Shown: piece after piece, positions 1 to 8,747 of the stretch
Layout of the letters: every line of letters starts with the position of its first letter
How positions within the stretch are numbered: position 1 is the stretch's first letter
Assembly (NCBI GenBank): GCA_002496565.1
Contig: DAKJ01000019.1
Span: 20,443 to 84,442 of the forward strand
Source: Methanosarcina sp. UBA289
GTDB lineage: Archaea; Halobacteriota; Methanosarcinia; Methanosarcinales; Methanosarcinaceae
Length of the DNA: 64,000 nucleotides
Direction: 5' to 3'
Notes under the pieces: generated by a model
What the model saw: only the letters and a program-made list of their open reading frames with translations
The model's database searches: none
Told to the model about the DNA's origin: nothing
Translations under genes and position numbers: made by a program

Positions 1-129
1 TCATGACGTCCTCATAAAAACCAATGCGGTCTTGAATTGAAAATCATCTTACCCATAGAGAATGGCGAAGAGCCTTTTTTTCTGTGACTTTCTATTAAAT
101 CAAGATAGAGGTCACAGTAGGACTAGATA

Positions 130-381
130 TTAATGAAGTTCGTTTATTGAACTCTCATGTTCTTGAATATAAAGTTTTGACTGTTTTAAAACTTCGATAA
201 TGTTGTTTAATGTTTGTAGATTATTTGATAACTTTTTCATTTTTTCTTCATCTTCAACTAAACTACCTAAATCCTTTTCGAGCTCTACAAACATCTTTTC
301 CATTTTACATGTGGTCTTCGTAATCATGTGATTACATATCGAGATTGATTTTTCTTGTTCTGATATGGTACTTTTTTTCAT
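130..381 (-). CDS. Small hypothetical coiled-coil protein
   Basis: An 83-residue ORF starting at ATG 379-381. It is rich in Lys, Glu and Leu, and from about residue 28 onward it has heptad-like spacing of hydrophobic residues (Leu, Ile, Val, Met), which suggests a coiled coil. There is no signal peptide, membrane segment or known catalytic motif. No clear Shine-Dalgarno sequence precedes the ATG, but a TATA-like AT stretch lies immediately upstream, so a leaderless transcript is possible. It sits inside decayed mobile-element DNA and may itself be a relic. I do not recognise a family. Confidence 0.35.
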   Translation of the reverse strand: MKKSTISEQEKSISICNHMITKTTCKMEKMFVELEKDLGSLVEDEEKMKKLSNNLQTLNNIIEVLKQSKLYIQEHESSINELH

Positions 382-518
382 GATATATTATACGAATACT
401 TAGTATATAAATATTAAATTTTGTGTGAAAGTATTCATTTCTGTATATATTTTCAATCAATAGCCATAAGTTAGTCAAGAACTGAATATATTTACTCTCG
501 CCTGTGACCTTGCTAAGA

Positions 519-731
519 GGCTGTCTTAAAATTCAAATCATTTATACAATTGGATAATAGGCAACGTTTTGTTTAAATTCATATTGCGTACTCGATATAT
601 AAAATCAAACACAATAAGCATCATGGTTTAAACTTTCGTTTTGGGCATTAACAGTTTGGCACTCCGTTTATCAATTTAAATGCATAAGTCCTACCCAATT
701 ATAGAACCAGATTTAATTTTAAGACACGCTC
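519..731. mobile_element. 213-bp MITE-like element with about 22-bp terminal inverted repeats
   Basis: The sequence at 519-541 begins GAGGCTGTCTTAAAATT. The inverse complement at 710-731 reads GAGCGTGTCTTAAAATT and continues AAATC on both sides, with one base gap. Ends of the form GAG..TGTCTTAAAA are typical of IS5/IS1182-like elements. The 213-bp interior has no ORF of note. It is therefore best read as a miniature non-autonomous element, nested inside the larger decayed element. Confidence 0.5.
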
Positions 732-1045
732 CAAGTGATTCGGCAGAATGACAAAGACAATATACTATTGCAGCACCCATAATCTGAAGATCAGTCAAAA
801 AAATTAAAATAACTTTGGAGCTTCAGATACATGTTGCAGTTCAGTAGTTCTATGTTTTTCACATTCTTTTTAAAAGGTTGTGTTGCAAAAATTGGCTCTT
901 CGCTATTTCGAGTGGGTAACTCCCATTTGTCTCTTAAATGTTTAAGTAACATCCTAAAATATAGAAATAATCGTTGTCGAAAATCACATTCAAGCTTGAC
1001 GTTTTCATGTTTGAGTTGAATACTTGCTAACTAATCAATTATTTT

Positions 1046-1071
1046 AAACCCATACAGAACAGCGAAGAACC
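1046..1071 (+). repeat. Third copy of the 26-bp IS-end motif
   Basis: A direct copy of the 26-base motif found at 49-74, sharing ACCCATA, AGAA and GCGAAGA blocks (about 20 of 26 positions). It lies outside the inverted pair and may be the end of a second decayed element. From here to the start of the deaminase gene at 1248 I see only AT-rich promoter-like DNA. Confidence 0.4.
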
Positions 1072-1247
1072 TTCTTCACTGGGTTTTAGCATAATTTTCA
1101 GGACAACTTTTTTTAGGATAACCTCTTAATCTCAATACCTTTTAATTTCAGTTGCTTATTAAGTCCAGAATTTCTTAAATTTGGACCGGATTCTTAAATT
1201 CAGAATAGTTGAACAGCTTCAGTTCATTACTTGACGGATCTGATTAT

Positions 1248-2546
1248 ATGGCTGACATAATTATAAAAAATGCTTACGTTTTAACAATGGACCCTGAAGT
1301 GGGAGACCTCAAAAACGGGACTGTTGTTATTGAAGACGGAAAGATTACGGAGATCGGAGAAAAGACCAGTGAAAGTGCCGAGACTGTAATTGATGCAAAA
1401 CATTCGGTAGTAATGCCAGGGCTTGTAAATACGCATACTCATGCCGCAATGACGCTTTTTAGGGGTTATGCCGACGATTTACAGCTTGCAGACTGGCTTG
1501 AGGGACATATCTGGCCTGCCGAAGCAAAACTGACTGCAGAAGATGTTTATAAAGGCAGCCTGCTTGCCTGCCTGGAAATGATCAAGTCGGGCACTACTTC
1601 TTTTGCAGACATGTACTTCTATATGGACGAAACCGCAAAAGCTGTTGAGGCATCAGGACTTCGGGCTTCACTTTGTCATGGGCTCATAGAACTCTGGAAC
1701 GAAGAAAAAGGAGAAACCGACCTTAAGGAAGGTAAACGCTTTGTTCGAGCCTGGCAGGGAGCTGCCGGTGGCAGAATAAAAACAATGTATGGACCCCATG
1801 CCCCGAATACCTGTTCTGAGGAATTCCTTGCAAAGGTGAGGGAAGAGGCTAACAGGGATGGTGCCGGCATCCATATCCATGTCCTTGAAACGGAAGCCGA
1901 ACTCCTAGCTATGAAAGAAAGGTACGGTAAATGTTCGGTACATCTCCTGGAAGATATAGGATTTTTCGGGCCTGATGTGCTCGCCGCTCACTGTGTCTGG
2001 CTTTCGGAAGGCGATATAGAAATTCTTGGGAAAAGAGGGGTGAATGTTTCCCACAATGCCATAAGCAATATGAAACTGGCTTCAGGGATTGCACCTGTAC
2101 ACACAATGCTCGAAAAAGGAGTGAATGTGAGCCTTGGCACTGACGGCTGTGCCTCAAACAATAACCTTGATCTTTTTGAGGAGATGAAAACGGCTGCTCT
2201 TCTGCACAAAGTCAATACTTTCAACCCTATTGCCCTTCCTGCGAGACAGGTACTTCAAATGGGAACAGTGAATGGTGCAAAAGCCCTAGGCACGGAAACC
2301 GGCATGTTGAAACCCAGAATGAAAGCGGACTTGATAGTAGTGGACATGAAAAAACCGCATCTTACCCCCTGCTTTGATGTTCCTTCCCACCTAGTATACT
2401 CTGCAAAAGGAAGCGATGTCAGGACAACAATTGTAAACGGAAAAATCCTGATGGACGATTACAGGGTACTGGCCCTGGACGAGCAGAAAGTAATGGAAGA
2501 AGCTCAAAAAGCTGCAGAAGAACTTGTTGCAAGGGTAAATGCCTAA
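1248..2546 (+). CDS. 5'-deoxyadenosine / MTA / SAH deaminase-type amidohydrolase
   Basis: 432 residues starting MADIIIKNA. ATG 1248 is preferred over an upstream TTG at 1209 because it aligns with the usual family start. Amidohydrolase metal motifs are visible: NTHTHAAMTLFRGYADD near residue 60, HIHVLETEAE in the middle, LAAHCVW, and SLGTDGCASNNNLDLF near the C-terminal third. The family (MtaD/DadD, formerly N-ethylammeline chlorohydrolase) deaminates the adenine ring of 5'-deoxyadenosine, 5'-methylthioadenosine or S-adenosylhomocysteine. In methanogens it clears products of radical-SAM and methyltransfer reactions. The next gene is SAH hydrolase, which supports a SAM-product recycling role. 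The preferred substrate cannot be read from sequence. Confidence 0.88.
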   Translation: MADIIIKNAYVLTMDPEVGDLKNGTVVIEDGKITEIGEKTSESAETVIDAKHSVVMPGLVNTHTHAAMTLFRGYADDLQLADWLEGHIWPAEAKLTAEDVYKGSLLACLEMIKSGTTSFADMYFYMDETAKAVEASGLRASLCHGLIELWNEEKGETDLKEGKRFVRAWQGAAGGRIKTMYGPHAPNTCSEEFLAKVREEANRDGAGIHIHVLETEAELLAMKERYGKCSVHLLEDIGFFGPDVLAAHCVWLSEGDIEILGKRGVNVSHNAISNMKLASGIAPVHTMLEKGVNVSLGTDGCASNNNLDLFEEMKTAALLHKVNTFNPIALPARQVLQMGTVNGAKALGTETGMLKPRMKADLIVVDMKKPHLTPCFDVPSHLVYSAKGSDVRTTIVNGKILMDDYRVLALDEQKVMEEAQKAAEELVARVNA

Positions 2547-2780
2547 CCCTCTAATGAAATAGGATCTTGATACCAGACTACATTGAAATATTTTGATATG
2601 AAACCCAGATATAATGCTGTAATTAAATACCAGAAGTGGATAAATAAGTTGAAATAATGTTCCAGTGTGTAACCTCAATGAATTAAATGTAAACACTTCT
2701 GTTTGATTTTTAAAGAAATCGAATATGTTTGATTTAATATAAATTGAATTCAATTGCCTATCTGATACTACGGGATCAAC

Positions 2781-4016
2781 ATGACCGAAAAAGAACTCAT
2801 AGAATCCGGAAACATGAAAATGGACTGGGCAAGAAACCATATGCCTGTACTTGCTATTGTCAGGGAGAAGTTTGAGGAAGAAAAACCCCTGAAAGGGCTG
2901 AAGGTAGGAATGGCCCTGCATGTGGAAGCAAAAACTGCAGTCCTTGTAGAGACCCTAGCAGCAGGAGGTGCAGAGGTATCGATCACCGGCTGCAATCCTC
3001 TCAGCACGCAGGATGATGTGGCCCTTGCCCTCGGTACCCGCAAGAATATAAGCTGTTTTGCAAGATACGGAGTCGAGAGCCAGGAATATTACGAAGCAAT
3101 CGACCGGGTCCTGGACATCAAACCCGATATCACCATAGACGACGGCGCAGACCTTATATTTAAACTGCATAAGGAAAGGACCGACCTACTTCCGAACATA
3201 TTGGGCGGCTGCGAGGAAACAACTACCGGTGTGCACAGGCTTCATGCAATGGAAAAGGAAGGAGCCCTGAAAATGCCAGTTATTGCGGTAAACGATGCCA
3301 TGACCAAATTTCTTTTTGATAACCGCTATGGAACAGGCCAGTCAGCTTGGGATGGAATTAACAGAACCACAAACCTTTTAGTAGCAGGCAAAAACGTTGT
3401 TGTTGCAGGCTACGGCTGGTGCGGGCGCGGTGTTGCGATGCGAGCTTCAGGCCTTGGAGCAAATGTAATCGTTACCGAAGTCGATCCTATAAGGGCCCTT
3501 GAAGCCAGGATGGACGGGTACAGGGTAATGAAAATGTCAGACGCTGCAAAATTAGGGGAAATCTTTGTGACCACTACCGGAAACCGCGATATCCTCACAG
3601 CCGAACATTTCCAGACCATGCCGGACGGAGCAATCCTTGCAAACTCCGGGCACTTCAACGTGGAAATCGATATGGAAGCCCTTGCCTCCCTTGCTAAATC
3701 CGTCCGAATCGTAAGACATAACATAAAAGAATACGATCTCGGCGACAGGCGCATCAATGTTATAGCTGAAGGCAGGCTGGTTAACCTTGCTGCCGGCGAC
3801 GGGCATCCTGCCGAAGTTATGGACATGAGTTTTGCAAACCAGGCCCTCTGTGTGCGTTATATTGCCGAAAACAAGCTTACGAACGGAGTTCATAAAGTAC
3901 CTCTTGAACTTGATACTTTTGTGGCAAAAATGAAACTTGAATCAATGGGCATAAGTATAGATGAACTCACACCGGCACAGGAATGCTACATGAGCGGCTG
4001 GGAGTGCGGGACGTAA
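2781..4016 (+). CDS. ahcY: Adenosylhomocysteinase (S-adenosyl-L-homocysteine hydrolase)
   Basis: 411 residues, the normal length of archaeal SAH hydrolases. It cleaves SAH to adenosine and homocysteine using bound NAD. The substrate-binding N-terminal part shows HVEAKTAVLVETL and the CNPLSTQDD block. A central DDGADL..LHKER segment and NDAMTKFLFDNRYGTGQS carry catalytic Asp/Lys/Asn residues. The Rossmann segment AGYGWCGRGVAMRASGLGA binds NAD, and the C-terminus has the NLAAGDGHPAEVMDMSF block. It follows the deaminase gene by 234 bp on the same strand. Both serve SAM-derived product removal, which matters where methyl transfer is central to metabolism. Confidence 0.97.
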   Translation: MTEKELIESGNMKMDWARNHMPVLAIVREKFEEEKPLKGLKVGMALHVEAKTAVLVETLAAGGAEVSITGCNPLSTQDDVALALGTRKNISCFARYGVESQEYYEAIDRVLDIKPDITIDDGADLIFKLHKERTDLLPNILGGCEETTTGVHRLHAMEKEGALKMPVIAVNDAMTKFLFDNRYGTGQSAWDGINRTTNLLVAGKNVVVAGYGWCGRGVAMRASGLGANVIVTEVDPIRALEARMDGYRVMKMSDAAKLGEIFVTTTGNRDILTAEHFQTMPDGAILANSGHFNVEIDMEALASLAKSVRIVRHNIKEYDLGDRRINVIAEGRLVNLAAGDGHPAEVMDMSFANQALCVRYIAENKLTNGVHKVPLELDTFVAKMKLESMGISIDELTPAQECYMSGWECGT

Positions 4017-4065
4017 TTAAGAAAACAAAAAGAGTACTTTCCGCAGTCAAGAGATTCTGACGATT

Positions 4066-4097
4066 TAAAGTGCAGTAATCTTACTGCTTTAATTTTT
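4066..4097 (+). terminator. Hairpin plus T-run after ahcY
   Basis: A 7-bp perfect stem (GCAGTAA 4072-4078, TTACTGC 4081-4087) is extended by an outer AAAG/CTTT pairing and followed by AATTTTT. It lies 50 bp past the ahcY stop and fits an intrinsic terminator. Confidence 0.55.
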
Positions 4098-4881
4098 GAT
4101 TGCATTCCATTTTCACAAGGCAATAATATTTACCGCATCTCAGAATCTTTATCATATTTTTATAACCACTTAACATGGTCTCTAAATAAAATTTTATCTC
4201 CTAAATTACTTTACTTCATAAACATTGTTCAACTTATTGAATATTTATTAACTGATATAGTACTATTGAATTTCTTTTTTAAGAATTTTTGTCGAGAGTT
4301 AAATATTTTGATATTTATCATAGGCAGTTTTATAACCAATAATTTGCAAAGAACATAACAAATGTATAATTTATTTTAGAAATACATTTGAAAAAAGAAC
4401 ATATTTTTACTTTTTACAAAAATGGTGGAATTCGATTTCAGTAGCGGAAATTTAGGTGAAATCGATAGCAGCAAATACGTAAATTACTCTTTAGACCTAG
4501 AACATGAAGTATTGATTAACAGAGGTTAGAGAAATAGGTTAGAAAATAATGGATACCTGATGTACAAGAAAACATTCAAAGGCTAAAAACTTTGACAAGG
4601 AGTGGGTTAAAAGTTGGGCATTAAACATCAAACGATTACATCAAAAATTAAATCAAACAATTATATCAAAAGCTTACATCAAATATTTCGATATCAGGTT
4701 CCGTATTTTGAAAGTCCTGGCAAAGGGATAATGAATAAATTGGTTTATATGACAAAATTTTAGAAAATTGTCTAGAAAATTGCCTGATCTTATAAGTAAC
4801 AAATCACTCACGGGTGACCAATTATTGTATTGATTAAAAACAAACTTTTAAATTACCTTTGAAATTCGGAAAAGGGTTGGA
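4098..4881. other. AT-rich spacer, no convincing gene
   Basis: About 780 bases of AT-rich DNA. The longest sensible frame is a 35-codon run from ATG 4422, with no ribosome site. The last 100 bases probably hold the promoter of the sensor kinase gene; I cannot fix a TATA box. Confidence 0.5.
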
Positions 4882-7800
4882 ATGCAAAAAAGTTTGAGAA
4901 AATCTGGCATTGATATTATTGAAGATGCGCCCTGGGGAACTCACTTCTGTCAATTCTACCAGACAAAAGAAGATTTAATTGACATACTTATCCCCTACTT
5001 CAAAGCAGGACTGGAAAATAATGAATTTTGTATGTGGATTACATCACAGCCTCTCGATGAGGAAGAGGCAAAAGAAGCCCTGAGAAAGGCTTATTCCGAG
5101 ATTGATATTTACTTGGAGAGAGGGCAAATCGAAATTATTCCCTATGACTGCTGGTATGTAGTAGATGGGACTTTCGATCCGCAAAGAATACTTAATGGGT
5201 GGATTGAAAAACTCGATCAGGCTCTAGCTAAAGGCTACGATGGCCTGAGATTGAGCGGAAACACCTTTTGGCTGGAAAAAGAAGGCTGGAATGATTTCAT
5301 CGAATATGAAGAACTAATAGATACTACTATTGGTAACTACCAGATGATGGCTCTATGCACTTATTTCCTTGAGAAATGCAGCGCAACTAACATAATTGAC
5401 GTTGTCAGCAACCATCAGTTTGCTCTGGTTAAGAAGGAAGAAAAATGGGAGCAGATCGAGAGTTCCAGGCGCAAAAAAGAAGGAAAAAAAGCTCTTGGAA
5501 TAGAGCAGCATTGGGGATACACCTTTGATGCTGTGCCAGACCTGATAGCCATACTTGACAATGAATATAAAATTGTTCGTGCAAACAAGGCAATGGCGGC
5601 ACGATTTGGATTGAAACCCGAAAAATGTACAGGCTTAACCTGCTACCAGGCTGTACATGGGACGGATAGGCCTCCTTCTTTTTGTCCGCATAGGAGGATG
5701 CTTGAGGATGGGCTTGAACACACTGCGGAGATTTGCGAGGAATGCCTAGGTGGTTACTTCATAGTGAGTGTCTCGCCACTCTATGACTCTGAAGGAAAAA
5801 TAATCGGTAGCGTTCATGTAGCACGTGACATCAACGAACGCAAACAGGCTGAAGAAGCATTACTTAGAAGCGAAAATGAATTCCGTGCATTAGCTGAAAA
5901 TTCTCCTGACATAATTGCTCGTTTTGATACACAAAACCGCTATATGTACATTAATCCTACCGCTACCGAAATTTATGGTTTTCCTCAGGAAGAAATTATC
6001 GGGAAAACTAAAACTGAATTGGGAAGAGATCCTGAGCATGTAAAGTTCTGGGAAGAACACCATCAGCAAGTTTTCGCCACAGGAAAACCTATGACAATGG
6101 AATTCCATTACATATCGCCTCAAGGGAAAGAATACTATTTTAACACAAAAATAGTACCTGAGTTTATTGGCAGGAAAATTGCTTCCATTCTTTCAATTTC
6201 CCGTGATATTTCAGACATAAAAATAGCAGAAGCAAAACTGAATGAAACACTTGATAACCTGGAAGAGTTAGTTGAAGAACGTACAATGCAGCTTGAGAAG
6301 GCTTATGAATCACTGAAAGAAAACGAAAAAGGCCTTGCTGAAGCTCAAAGAATGGCGCATCTTGGAAACTGGGAATGGAATATTATAAATAATGAACTTT
6401 ACTGGTCTGACGAAATTTATCGCATTTTTGGATGCATTCCCCAAGAATTTGGGGTAACTTACGATGCATTTATGGAGTATATACATCCAGAAGATCGAGA
6501 TTATGTAAATAATGCAGTTAAAGAGGCTTTAAACGGAAAGACCTACAGTATTGATCACAGGATTATATCAGCCAATGGAGAAGAACGTATAGTACATGAA
6601 CAGGCTGAAGCTATTTTTAATGATAAAGGAATTCCTGTTTGGATGCGAGGAACAGTTCAGGATATTACCGAACAGAAAAGGGCAGAAAAGGCATTAAAAC
6701 TGGCTAACGCATATAATCGCAGTCTTATTGAAGCCAGTATAGATCCCTTTGTAACTATCGGTCCGGATGGTAAAATTACTGATGTGAATAATTCAACAGA
6801 ATTTGCTACGGGTTATTCTCGTGAGGAGTTAATTGGGACTGATTTTTCAGATTATTTCACCGCGCCTGAGAAAGCCAGAGAAGGATATCAGCATGTATTC
6901 CGGGAAGGGCTGGTGCGAGATTACCCATTGGAAATTCAGCATAAAAACGGACATATAACCCCGGTTTTGTATAATTCATCGGTTTACAGAGATGAAGCTG
7001 GAGAAGTTATTGGAATTTTTGCAGCTGCACGTGATATCAGTGAACAGAAAAAGGCAGAAGAGGCTCTGAGGTTATCAAACATTTATAACCGTAGCCTTAT
7101 TGAAGCCAGTCTCGACCCCCTGCTTACTATAGGGCCTGACGGAAAGATAACCGATTTAAATAAGGCTACAGAACTGGTTACAGGATATTCCAGAAATGAA
7201 TTGATAGGAACTGATTTTTCGGATTATTTTACAGACTCTGAAAAAGCCAGTGAAGGATATCGACAGGCGTTTATAGAAGGTGAAGTCTGGGATTATCCTC
7301 TTGAAATCCAGCACAAGAATGGTCAAGTAACTCCTGTTTTGTATAATGCTTCGATTTACAAAGGCGAAACCGGTAAGGTTATTGGGGTTTTTGCTGCAGC
7401 ACGAGATATTACTGAGAGAAAAAAAGCAGAAGAACTGTTAAAACTAAAATTAGAGGAACTTGCTCGCTCAAATGCAGAATTAGAGCAATTTGCCTATGTA
7501 TCATCCCATGACTTGCAAGAGCCCTTAAGAATGATAGCAAGTTACTTACAGCTTCTGCAAAGAAAATATCAGGGAAAGCTTGACGATAAAGCTGACAAAT
7601 ACATCTATTTTGCGGTAGACGGGGCTACCCGTATGCAAAATCTAATAAATGATCTTCTAGAATATTCTCGAGTGACTACAAAAGCCAGAGAATTCGAGCC
7701 CACAGACTGCAAATCTATTTTGGATCAGGTAGTATTTGATTTAGATGTATCCATAAAAGAAAGTGAAACCAGTATATCCTATAGTTCTTTACCTGTAGTA

Positions 7801-8169
7801 ATGGCAGATTCTATCCAGTTAGCTCAGGTATTCCAAAATCTTATCAGTAATGCTATAAAATTCCGCAGTGAAAAAGCCCCGAAAATCGAGATTTCTGCAG
7901 AGGAAAAGGCCGAACAATGGCTATTTTCAGTACAGGATAACGGAATTGGAATTGATTCCAGATTCTATGATAAGATCTTTGAAGTCTTTAAAAGGCTTCA
8001 TAAAAGAGAAGAGTACCCTGGAACAGGTATAGGGCTTTCAATTTGTAAAAAAATCGTAGAAAGACATGGAGGACATATTTGGGTAGAATCTGAATCAGGT
8101 AAAGGTTCGATCTTTTACTTCACTCTACCAATAATTCCTATAAAATTTTATAATAAAGAAATATCGTAA
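4882..8169 (+). CDS. MEDS-PAS(5) sensor histidine kinase
   Basis: 1095 residues with no membrane segment, so probably cytoplasmic. The N-terminus (about 15-175) matches the MEDS domain of methanogen/methylotroph sensors (GTHFCQFYQTKEDLIDIL). Five PAS modules follow: about 210-325 (with a Cys-rich CPHRR / CEECLGG part), 330-450, 485-605, 610-730 and 735-855. A coiled linker lies between modules 2 and 3. The fourth and fifth PAS are tandem duplicates sharing GTDFSDYFT and LEIQHKNG. The kinase core has SSHDLQEPLR with the phospho-acceptor His near 876, an N-box NLISNAIKF and a G-box GTGIGLSIC. The gene is followed at once by two further signalling genes. The ligand is unknown. Start ATG 4882 follows AAAGGGTTGG. 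Confidence 0.9.
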   Translation: MQKSLRKSGIDIIEDAPWGTHFCQFYQTKEDLIDILIPYFKAGLENNEFCMWITSQPLDEEEAKEALRKAYSEIDIYLERGQIEIIPYDCWYVVDGTFDPQRILNGWIEKLDQALAKGYDGLRLSGNTFWLEKEGWNDFIEYEELIDTTIGNYQMMALCTYFLEKCSATNIIDVVSNHQFALVKKEEKWEQIESSRRKKEGKKALGIEQHWGYTFDAVPDLIAILDNEYKIVRANKAMAARFGLKPEKCTGLTCYQAVHGTDRPPSFCPHRRMLEDGLEHTAEICEECLGGYFIVSVSPLYDSEGKIIGSVHVARDINERKQAEEALLRSENEFRALAENSPDIIARFDTQNRYMYINPTATEIYGFPQEEIIGKTKTELGRDPEHVKFWEEHHQQVFATGKPMTMEFHYISPQGKEYYFNTKIVPEFIGRKIASILSISRDISDIKIAEAKLNETLDNLEELVEERTMQLEKAYESLKENEKGLAEAQRMAHLGNWEWNIINNELYWSDEIYRIFGCIPQEFGVTYDAFMEYIHPEDRDYVNNAVKEALNGKTYSIDHRIISANGEERIVHEQAEAIFNDKGIPVWMRGTVQDITEQKRAEKALKLANAYNRSLIEASIDPFVTIGPDGKITDVNNSTEFATGYSREELIGTDFSDYFTAPEKAREGYQHVFREGLVRDYPLEIQHKNGHITPVLYNSSVYRDEAGEVIGIFAAARDISEQKKAEEALRLSNIYNRSLIEASLDPLLTIGPDGKITDLNKATELVTGYSRNELIGTDFSDYFTDSEKASEGYRQAFIEGEVWDYPLEIQHKNGQVTPVLYNASIYKGETGKVIGVFAAARDITERKKAEELLKLKLEELARSNAELEQFAYVSSHDLQEPLRMIASYLQLLQRKYQGKLDDKADKYIYFAVDGATRMQNLINDLLEYSRVTTKAREFEPTDCKSILDQVVFDLDVSIKESETSISYSSLPVVMADSIQLAQVFQNLISNAIKFRSEKAPKIEISAEEKAEQWLFSVQDNGIGIDSRFYDKIFEVFKRLHKREEYPGTGIGLSICKKIVERHGGHIWVESESGKGSIFYFTLPIIPIKFYNKEIS

Positions 8170-8268
8170 AAAATTTGACCTCTTTGAAATTTGGGTTTAA
8201 ATTCGATAATCAATTTCAGAAAAGTTCAAGGTTCTTGCTTAGCTTCATCATTTAGGAAGGAAATAGGT

Positions 8269-8715
8269 ATGAAAACTCGGATAGCGTTTAAACCGGTAGA
8301 GATTCTTGTAGTAGAAGATAGTAAAGGCGATATTGGACTAATAGAAGAAGGTTTCGAAGACGCAAAAATCGGGAACGTTCTTCATATTGTAGAGGATGGA
8401 GAAGAAGCAATCGCTTTTCTACGTGGCGAAGGACAGTTTTCAGGCTCCCCACGCCCGGATATAATACTACTGGATTTAAATTTACCAAAAAAAGACGGGC
8501 GTGAAGTTCTTGAGGAAGTTAAAGGCGACGATGAACTAAAAAATATACCTATTGTGGTTTTAACCACTTCCAAAGCTGAAGAGGACATACTGAGATCTTA
8601 TAATCTTCATGCCAACGCATACATTACTAAACCTGTTGACTTTGACCAGTTTCTAAAAGTAGTTAAATCTATAGAAAATTTCTGGCTTGAGATTGTAAAA
8701 TTGCCATCGAAGTAA
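8269..8715 (+). CDS. Single-domain response regulator (Rcp1-like)
   Basis: 148 residues starting MKTRIAFKP. ATG 8269 is chosen over an in-frame TTG at 8191 because a strong AGGAAGGAAA lies just upstream and because the receiver fold starts here. It is a lone CheY-like receiver: acidic pair VVEDSKGD, phospho-acceptor Asp in IILLDLNLPKKDG, Thr in VVLTTSK and Lys in ITKPVDFDQF. The long insert after strand 3 and the NLPKKDGREVLEEVK block are typical of Rcp1-type regulators that pair with PAS/phytochrome-type kinases. It has no output domain. It lies 100 bp after the MEDS-PAS kinase, its likely phosphodonor. Confidence 0.92.
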   Translation: MKTRIAFKPVEILVVEDSKGDIGLIEEGFEDAKIGNVLHIVEDGEEAIAFLRGEGQFSGSPRPDIILLDLNLPKKDGREVLEEVKGDDELKNIPIVVLTTSKAEEDILRSYNLHANAYITKPVDFDQFLKVVKSIENFWLEIVKLPSK

Positions 8716-8747
8716 AGTCAAGTTAACCCGGATAGGACGGTTTGGCT

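Larger units (their letters stand above)
49..919. mobile_element. Decayed insertion-sequence remnant bounded by 26-bp inverted ends
   Basis: A 26-base motif starting TTACCCA and ending GCGAAGAGCC lies at 49-74. An inverted copy lies at 894-919; the two agree at about 20 of 26 positions, with the last nine bases (CGAAGAGCC) identical. The space between them holds no intact transposase, only a small coiled-coil ORF and a nested inverted-repeat element. I infer a heavily decayed IS, or a non-autonomous derivative, whose terminal inverted repeats survive. The family cannot be named from sequence alone. Confidence 0.4.

Noticed and set aside
831..1019. A 62-codon frame in the first kilobase
   Set aside because: It overlaps the inverted end of the decayed element, has no ribosome site and a random-looking composition.
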